Below are positions 1-3,935 of a stretch of 5,367 nucleotides of DNA, piece by piece. Made by a program: the position numbers and the translations under genes. The notes under the pieces were generated by a model. The model worked only from the letters and a program-made list of their open reading frames with translations. It was not told where the DNA came from and did no database searches. The DNA comes from Parvularculaceae bacterium (GTDB lineage Bacteria > Pseudomonadota > Alphaproteobacteria > Caulobacterales > Parvularculaceae): NCBI GenBank assembly GCA_004213235.1, contig SHAI01000166.1:1-5367 (forward strand). Direction: 5' to 3'. Every line of letters begins with the position of its first letter. The stretch's first letter is position 1.

Positions 1-164
1 GCAGCGATCAAAATCGCCCCGGCGAAAATATACAATGCCCACCACGGATAGCGGCGATTAGAATTGATGAAGGTGCCGAGCGTCTGCAGCGCATCATTCC
101 CTACCACCGAATATGCGGCAAAAATAAATCCAAATGCGGCCCAGAGACTTATATCGAGTGTCAT
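1..164 (-). CDS. Integral membrane protein, N-terminal part only; possibly distantly PiT phosphate-transporter-like
   Basis: Only the first 54 codons are present; the gene runs off the left edge. The ATG at 164 is preceded by a modest purine-rich GGGGA (175-179) ten bases upstream. The product starts MTLDISLWAAFGFIFAAYSV, which reads as a first membrane helix without a cleavable signal. A polar stretch with GNDALQTLGT follows, then NSNRRYPWW, and a second hydrophobic segment (ALYIFAGAILIA, about residues 43-54). The spacing ND-x5-GT-x3-S matches the GAND-type signature of PiT-family inorganic phosphate transporters (for example GANDVANALGT...S), in the same place just after a first helix. This is a motif resemblance only; most of the protein is unseen. 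It is divergent from hemH. It could equally be an uncharacterised multi-pass membrane protein. The coding call is good, the function tentative. Confidence 0.7.
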   Translation of the reverse strand, partial: MTLDISLWAAFGFIFAAYSVVGNDALQTLGTFINSNRRYPWWALYIFAGAILIA

Positions 165-216
165 TTGCGTGGTATCCCCACATTGCCGTCGCGTCTTAAA
201 GATAGTTAGTTTTTTC

Positions 217-246
217 CGCGCTCGGCGCGCACACTCGTGCTTTTTT
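217..246 (+). other. GC-rich overlapping hairpins followed by a T-tract
   Basis: CGCGC (217-221), loop TCG and GCGCG (225-229) form a perfect 5-bp stem. Immediately after it, GCAC (229-232), loop ACTC and GTGC (237-240) form a 4-bp stem followed by six T (241-246). Read on the plus strand this resembles a small intrinsic terminator, but the stem is short and no plus-strand gene ends upstream in the window. It could damp antisense transcription, attenuate a long hemH leader, or mean nothing. Confidence 0.25.
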
Positions 247-249
247 ATA

Positions 250-261
250 TCACTTTTGTGA
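250..261. promoter_or_regulatory. Perfect 12-base palindrome TCAC-TTTT-GTGA, possible operator
   Basis: The arms TCAC (250-253) and GTGA (258-261) are exact reverse complements around a TTTT spacer. The site lies 86 bases from the membrane-protein start and 185 bases from the hemH start, next to the AT-rich TTTTTTATA. A dimeric regulator could bind such a site, but it is not the CRP or FNR consensus and only eight paired positions support it. Confidence 0.25.
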
Positions 262-408
262 CACGAACGCAGATTGCTGCTAATTCGTGGAAAACGTGTC
301 CTGAAATCCGGGGAATTTGCCGCAATGGCAACCCAAATCGAGCGGACATGCGTAATGTTAAACAACACCCGCGCGGCACGCGGCCCGCTTGCGCCGCCTC
401 TTACATAT

Positions 409-441
409 TTCTGGCCTAATTCTGGCCTTTTTCTGGAGCAC
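409..441 (+). repeat. Three tandem 11-base repeats (TTCTGG...) ending in the hemH ribosome binding site
   Basis: TTCTGGCCTAA (409-419), TTCTGGCCTTT (420-430) and TTCTGGAGCAC (431-441) follow one another without a gap. The first two copies share nine of eleven positions and all three share TTCTGG. In the third copy TGGAG doubles as the hemH Shine-Dalgarno sequence. The repeats lie in the untranslated leader if hemH starts at 446. A slipped duplication is the simplest origin; an 11-base period also fits one DNA helical turn. Confidence 0.45.
435..438 (+). promoter_or_regulatory. Ribosome binding site GGAG that fixes the hemH GTG start
   Basis: GGAG within TCTGGAGCA lies seven bases before the GTG at 446. 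The longer in-frame reading from a TTG at 389 has no comparable site and would add 19 mainly hydrophobic residues that ferrochelatases do not need, so GTG 446 is the preferred start. Confidence 0.7.
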
Positions 442-445
442 GTTT

Positions 446-1552
446 GTGAGCACAGCCGTTAAACTATCTGAATCCACAAACACACAAGACCTTCGCGCAA
501 CCGGGCCATTACCGGCAGACCACCCGCCCGTAGCGCAAAGGCGCATTGGCGTTCTGCTGGTGAATCTGGGCACCCCGGATGCGCCGACGCCAGGTGCGGT
601 CCGCCGCTATCTTGCCGAGTTTTTAAGCGATACGCGTATTGTCGATTATCCCCGATTTTTCTGGCTGCCGATCTTGCACGGCGTCATTTTAAATGTTCGC
701 CCGGCGAAAACGGCAAAAGCTTATGCGTCCATCTGGCACCAGGAAACCGATGAATCGCCCCTGCGCTATTACACGCGCGTGCTTTGCGAAAAACTGGCGG
801 ATGGCAATGCCAATGCCAGTGTGATTTTTGACTGGGCAATGCGCTATGGCAATCCGTCTGTCGCATCACGCATTAATCAATTGAAAGAACAAGGCTGCGA
901 CCGTTTAGTCATTATACCGATGTATCCACAGTATTCGTCGACGACAACAGCCAGCGTCAATGATGCGGTATTTGCCGCCCTGTCAAAAATGAAATGGCAA
1001 CCGGCCATTCGCACCGCGCCAGCATTCCATGATGATGCTGCCTATATCGCGGCGCTAGGGGCGCGGATTAAAGAAACCTTGGCCCAAAGCGATCACACGC
1101 CGGAGCGTTTCATTCTCTCCTTCCATGGATTACCGGAAAGGCTATTGCCTGAGGGTGACCCTTATCACTGTCATTGTGCCAAAACCGCACGATTGCTGAG
1201 AGAGCATATGGGGTGGTCGGAAGAATATGCGCCTTTGACATTCCAGTCGCGATTCGGGCCGGAAAAATGGCTTGGCCCTGCAACTGATGATATGATCAAC
1301 AAAGCGGCACGTGATGGCGTCAAGCATATTGCCGTCATCACGCCAGGCTTCACAGCTGACTGCATTGAAACCCTGGAAGAAATAGGGATTGAAGCAGCCC
1401 ATGAGTTCAAAGACGCTGGCGGAGAAAGCTTCCAGCTTATTCCCTGCCTGAACGATAGCCCCGCAATGCTTGGGGTCATGCGCGGCTTAATCGATCGCGA
1501 GCTTGCAGGCTGGTGTGATCAACCCGTGCCCATGGCGGCAAACAAATTCTAA
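446..1552 (+). CDS. hemH: Ferrochelatase (protoporphyrin/coproporphyrin ferrochelatase)
   Basis: HemH inserts Fe2+ into the porphyrin ring, the last step (or last but one in the coproporphyrin route) of heme synthesis, at or near the inner membrane. From GTG 446 the product has 368 residues, near the usual 320-370. Visible family signatures in order: GVLLVNLGTPDAP (35-47), RRYLAEFLSDTRIVDYPR (53-70), the loop region ETDESPL (100-106), IIPMYPQYSSTTTAS (156-170), ILSFHGLPER (223-232) with the expected catalytic His227, the GDPYHCHC loop (237-244), FQSRFGPEKWL (266-276), and ITPGFTADCIETLEEI (298-313) with the conserved acidic Glu308. Both halves of the fold are complete. The first 33 residues are a low-complexity polar extension. 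There are seven cysteines, including Cys242-x-Cys244. Some alphaproteobacterial ferrochelatases bind a [2Fe-2S] cluster, but I see no clustered C-terminal cysteines (only Cys357), so this is unproven. The stop overlaps that of the convergent aldolase gene. Confidence 0.96.
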   Translation: MSTAVKLSESTNTQDLRATGPLPADHPPVAQRRIGVLLVNLGTPDAPTPGAVRRYLAEFLSDTRIVDYPRFFWLPILHGVILNVRPAKTAKAYASIWHQETDESPLRYYTRVLCEKLADGNANASVIFDWAMRYGNPSVASRINQLKEQGCDRLVIIPMYPQYSSTTTASVNDAVFAALSKMKWQPAIRTAPAFHDDAAYIAALGARIKETLAQSDHTPERFILSFHGLPERLLPEGDPYHCHCAKTARLLREHMGWSEEYAPLTFQSRFGPEKWLGPATDDMINKAARDGVKHIAVITPGFTADCIETLEEIGIEAAHEFKDAGGESFQLIPCLNDSPAMLGVMRGLIDRELAGWCDQPVPMAANKF

Positions 1553-2592
1553 ATCTGCGCCCGAACGAGATCGATGAATGCATCAATCTCGGCATCAGTG
1601 GTCAAAAACGAACAGATCAACCGGTTCATCGTCCCGTTAGCCGGGTCACCGGGCGTGACCCAGGGATAGAAATGCGCGCCCGCAGCACGCAAATGCTCAT
1701 CTAACCCGGCCGGGAATGAGACGAAGACTTCATTCACCTGTGTTGGATACCAGACCCGCACGCCGTCAAGCGCCGCCAACCCCGATGACAGACGCTGTGC
1801 TGCATCATTTGCACGTTTTGCCAGTCGCAACCAAAGACCATCGCCAAGATAGGCATCAAATTGCGCGGCAATGAACCAGGACTTTGAGATCAAATGCCCC
1901 GCGCGTTTGCGCAGGAACGCAAAGTCACTCACGGCGGACGGGTCAAAAAAGACAACCGCTTCGGCAGCAAGGCAGCCATTTTTTGTTCCGCCGAAAGACA
2001 GAACATCAACGCCCGCGCGCCAGGTGATGTCGGCAGGCGCACACCCCAGGGCCGCAACCGCATTGGCAAAACGGGCACCATCCATGTGCACTTTCATTCC
2101 CGCCCCATGGGCGCACGCCGATAGGGCCGACACTTCATCAGCCGTGTAAACGGTGCCGCATTCACTTGCCTGGGTGATCGATAATGTGGCCGCAGGCGCA
2201 CCATGGGGTGGACGCTCCGGATAGCCGGATAATGTGTGCGCTATGGCGTCTGGTGTCACCTTCCCGCAAGAGCCGGGTACAGATACCAGTTTGGCACCGC
2301 CAGTGAAAAACTCCGGTCCGGCACATTCGTCCATTTGCACATGCGCCTGTTCATGACAAAGGATCATGCCGTAACGCGGCGATAGAGAGGACAAAGCCAA
2401 TCCATTCGCAGCGCCCCCGGTCGCAACGAAGAAGACAGCCACGTCGCGGTCAAAAATCTCCGCGAACCTTGCTTCAACGGCACCGGTCAGCTCATCACCG
2501 CCATAGGCGGGATAGATATTGGCGTTGGCGGCGGCGACAGCATCCAAAACTTGCCGCGCGGCACCGGTCCAGTTGTCCGAAGCGAAATTCAT
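1549..2592 (-). CDS. ltaE: Low-specificity L-threonine aldolase-type PLP lyase
   Basis: This is a fold-type I PLP enzyme of the beta-eliminating lyase/threonine aldolase family (cytosolic). It is expected to cleave L-threonine or allo-threonine to glycine and acetaldehyde. The start is ATG 2592: MNFASDNW is the usual beginning of these proteins and GGGGAAG (2601-2607) lies eight bases upstream. The longer open frame begins at 2664, inside a terminator, so it is rejected. The 347 residues match the family length. Landmarks: NIYPAYGGDELTGAVE (25-40), the ATGGAANGLAL cofactor region (57-67), CHEQAHVQMDECAGPEFF (79-96) with the active-site histidine region, SITQASECGTVYT (138-150), KVHMDGARFANA (167-178) with Asp171 and Arg174 near the cofactor, and SFGGTKNG (199-206) with Schiff-base Lys204. 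The C-terminal small domain is complete. Substrate stereochemistry and physiological role cannot be read from sequence. It converges on hemH with a four-base overlap. Confidence 0.92.
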   Translation of the reverse strand: MNFASDNWTGAARQVLDAVAAANANIYPAYGGDELTGAVEARFAEIFDRDVAVFFVATGGAANGLALSSLSPRYGMILCHEQAHVQMDECAGPEFFTGGAKLVSVPGSCGKVTPDAIAHTLSGYPERPPHGAPAATLSITQASECGTVYTADEVSALSACAHGAGMKVHMDGARFANAVAALGCAPADITWRAGVDVLSFGGTKNGCLAAEAVVFFDPSAVSDFAFLRKRAGHLISKSWFIAAQFDAYLGDGLWLRLAKRANDAAQRLSSGLAALDGVRVWYPTQVNEVFVSFPAGLDEHLRAAGAHFYPWVTPGDPANGTMNRLICSFLTTDAEIDAFIDLVRAQI

Positions 2593-2640
2593 CCTGATAT
2601 CTTCCCCTTCGGCGAAACCCAACGGCGGATAAGCGCCCTT

Positions 2641-2677
2641 AAACACAAAAAGGGTCCGCCGCAACGCGACAGACCCT
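2641..2677 (-). terminator. Strong intrinsic terminator after the small exported-protein gene
   Basis: On the minus strand AGGGTCTGTCGC, loop GTT and GCGGCGGACCCT form a 12-bp stem followed directly by a T-run (TTTTGTGTTT, to 2641). Two inner pairs are G-U wobbles that form only in the minus-strand RNA; on the plus strand they would be C-A mismatches. This fixes the orientation. It begins 24 bases past the stop of the upstream gene and ends about 50 bases before the aldolase ATG. Confidence 0.9.
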
Positions 2678-2701
2678 CCACCAATTCAAGTGTGAACCGG
2701 T

Positions 2702-3034
2702 TTATTCTGCAGCTGGAAGTGCGAGAATGGTCGCAGTACCTTCAGCGCCATCGCTCGCTGTATAACGAACAGAGTCGCCAACAGCCGGGCTGTCACTTAC
2801 TTCCGCAAAGGTAACACAGGATTTCTGGTCAGCGGCAACCTGGAAGCACATGGTAAGCGATGCTTCGTCATAGGTGTAAGGCACTTCCATGCCGTCGGCC
2901 GTTGTTGCCGTACCTTCGCCGTCGAGCGTTACCGTATTGGTTTGTCCGCTGTCCCGCTTGAATTCGATTGTCATTGCCGATGCCGGCGCTGCGATAAATG
3001 CCCCCAAAGCGGCGAGCATAAGAAGTTTTCTCAT
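2702..3034 (-). CDS. Small exported protein of unknown function
   Basis: The 110-residue product starts with a classical Sec signal peptide: MRK, a hydrophobic core LLMLAALGAFIAA, then PASA with predicted cleavage after residue 20. The mature part is about 90 residues, acidic and rich in Thr, Ala, Asp and Gly, with alternating polar and hydrophobic residues suggesting a small beta-rich domain. Two cysteines, Cys63 (TMCFQV) and Cys73 (KSCVTF), could form a disulfide in the periplasm. It is not a lipoprotein: there is no lipobox Cys. The start at ATG 3034 is chosen because the signal peptide begins there and GAAGGA (3045-3050) lies ten bases upstream; the in-frame upstream ATG at 3076 would bury the signal behind 14 polar residues. 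I do not recognise the family. It follows the HAD gene by 118 bases and is closed by a strong terminator. Confidence 0.85.
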   Translation of the reverse strand: MRKLLMLAALGAFIAAPASAMTIEFKRDSGQTNTVTLDGEGTATTADGMEVPYTYDEASLTMCFQVAADQKSCVTFAEVSDSPAVGDSVRYTASDGAEGTATILALPAAE

Positions 3035-3152
3035 TTGATTATCGTCCTTCCACGAAGATGAACTGCCTGATGGCAATACGTTAACTATGACAAATTCGCG
3101 CGTGCTGCAAATGATGCAGACAGTGCCGGATGTTAAACCTTGGCGACGTGGC
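3035..3152 (-). promoter_or_regulatory. Spacer between the HAD gene and the small exported-protein gene; possible promoter
   Basis: These 118 bases carry no intrinsic terminator for the HAD gene, so read-through into the exported-protein gene is possible. The length would also allow a separate promoter. AT-rich DNA at about 3078-3096 is a plausible place for one, but no good -35/-10 pair is visible. There is a perfect inverted repeat CTGCA-AATGA-TGCAG (3105-3119) without a T-tract, and a shorter TGCC-TGAT-GGCA (3064-3075). Their role is unknown. Confidence 0.25.
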
Positions 3153-3833
3153 TTATGAATTCAGCGTTTCAAGGGCCGCAATAAATGCCGCAAAGTCTTC
3201 CTTTACGGCATGAGCCCCGGCGGTAATCAGCTTTTTTGAATAACCGGCAAAGCAGTGCCCGCCGCCGGTGAACCCCCACACGGTCATACCGGCTGCAACA
3301 CCCGCCGCAACGCCATTCTTGGAATCTTCCAACACCAGACACCTTTCCGCCGGCACGCCAAGCTGGCGCGCCGCATGGTGAAAAATATCAGGTGCCGGTT
3401 TGCCGTGTTCAACGAGATCAGCAGAATAAATATGCGGCGCGAGCAATGCATGAAGCCCGGTACGTTCCAGTTTTGAGGTGAGAAAATGCGCACGCGAGGA
3501 TGAGGCAACCGCAACATTTCCAACCGCCTCGCTTGCCGCCGCAATGGCCGCAGCCGCACCGGAGATAGCTTCCAAACCATCCTTATGCTTACGCCGACCA
3601 TCGAGGACTTTTTCTTCGAAATCCGCTGGGGCCTCCCCACCGTGAATGGTTCTGTAGTCCTGGCGCAGGGTGTCGAAAAAGAGCCGGTCGTGCATGCCGA
3701 CGAAACGATCAACATATGTTTGCGGGTCATAGTGGAGACCCAGCGCGCCCAGGGCAGTGCGTTCACCACGAATCGCCAACACCTCAGAATCAACGAGAAC
3801 ACCATCGCAGTCGAATATAATAGCCTCAATCAT
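3153..3833 (-). CDS. HAD-superfamily phosphatase/phosphomutase (subfamily IA, beta-phosphoglucomutase-like)
   Basis: A cytosolic Mg2+-dependent phosphate-ester hydrolase or mutase of 226 residues, normal for the family. All four HAD motifs are present: motif I FDCDGVLVDSE with nucleophile Asp8 and acid/base Asp10; motif II VASSS (about Ser111); motif III Lys145 in HGKPAPDIF; motif IV LEDSKNG with Glu169-Asp170. Residues about 15-85 form the helical C1 cap typical of the CbbY, phosphoglycolate phosphatase and 6-phosphogluconate phosphatase (YieH-like) group. The tail GFTGGGHCFAGYSKKLITAGAHAV fits the same group. The substrate cannot be assigned. ATG 3833 is chosen because motif I must lie within the first ten or so residues; the Shine-Dalgarno site is poor (only AAAAAGA upstream), suggesting modest translation. 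It begins 45 bases after the hppA terminator and so should have its own promoter; downstream lies the small exported-protein gene. Confidence 0.93.
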   Translation of the reverse strand: MIEAIIFDCDGVLVDSEVLAIRGERTALGALGLHYDPQTYVDRFVGMHDRLFFDTLRQDYRTIHGGEAPADFEEKVLDGRRKHKDGLEAISGAAAAIAAASEAVGNVAVASSSRAHFLTSKLERTGLHALLAPHIYSADLVEHGKPAPDIFHHAARQLGVPAERCLVLEDSKNGVAAGVAAGMTVWGFTGGGHCFAGYSKKLITAGAHAVKEDFAAFIAALETLNS

Positions 3834-3878
3834 ATGTGCGCGTCTTTTTGTTGTGGTGGATTGGATGGATTAATCATG
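3834..3878 (-). promoter_or_regulatory. Short leader of the HAD gene
   Basis: Only 45 bases lie between the hppA terminator and the HAD start. They include the palindrome GATTAATC (3868-3875). If transcription restarts after the terminator, the promoter must sit here or overlap the terminator, but no convincing -35/-10 pair is seen. Confidence 0.2.
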
Positions 3879-3907
3879 AAAAACCCCGGCCGATTGGCCG
3901 GGGTTTT
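3879..3907 (-). terminator. Intrinsic terminator of hppA
   Basis: CCCCGGCC (3884-3891), loop GATT and GGCCGGGG (3896-3903) form a perfect 8-bp GC stem, extended to 12 bp by flanking AAAA/TTTT. On the minus strand the stem is followed by TTTTT (3883-3879), 28 bases past the hppA stop. The plus strand also has TTTTCGTTCTTT, so it could work both ways, but no plus-strand gene ends here. Confidence 0.95.
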
Positions 3908-3935
3908 CGTTCTTTACCAAAGATAGCTTCGGGAT

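Larger units (their letters stand above)
165..445. promoter_or_regulatory. Divergent intergenic region between the membrane protein gene and hemH
   Basis: This 281-base stretch separates two genes transcribed away from each other, so both promoters should lie here. I see no ORF with a credible start and product. No convincing -35/-10 pair could be chosen on either strand, and no Irr or Fur-type box was recognised near hemH. The visible structure is T-rich and GC-rich alternating DNA at 210-246, a palindrome at 250-261, and three 11-base repeats at 409-441. That it is regulatory is inferred from gene orientation. Confidence 0.5.

Noticed and set aside
389..445. N-terminal extension of hemH starting at TTG 389, giving a hydrophobic leader
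   Set aside because: No Shine-Dalgarno site, whereas GTG 446 has GGAG at ideal spacing. The segment consists of repeats and is not needed for a complete ferrochelatase.
64..462. Short plus-strand open frames around the divergent region
   Set aside because: No ribosome binding sites, compositionally unlike proteins, and they overlap the membrane-protein gene or the hemH leader.
1142..1479. Minus-strand open frames inside hemH
   Set aside because: They are antisense to conserved ferrochelatase codons and have no recognisable product or ribosome binding site.
2593..2664. Longer start of the threonine aldolase at 2664
   Set aside because: It lies in the loop of a strong terminator and adds 24 residues before the conserved MNFASDNW; ATG 2592 has a good ribosome binding site.
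3035..3076. Longer start of the small exported protein at 3076
   Set aside because: It would place 14 polar residues ahead of a well-formed signal peptide; ATG 3034 also has its own GAAGGA.
3284..3829. 181-codon open frame overlapping the HAD gene in another minus-strand frame
   Set aside because: The HAD frame carries all four catalytic motifs; the other frame gives an Arg/Met/Ser-rich product typical of a shadow reading.
3884..3903. Hairpin before the HAD gene as a riboswitch or operator
   Set aside because: A perfect GC stem with flanking A and T tracts just past the hppA stop is fully explained as an intrinsic terminator.
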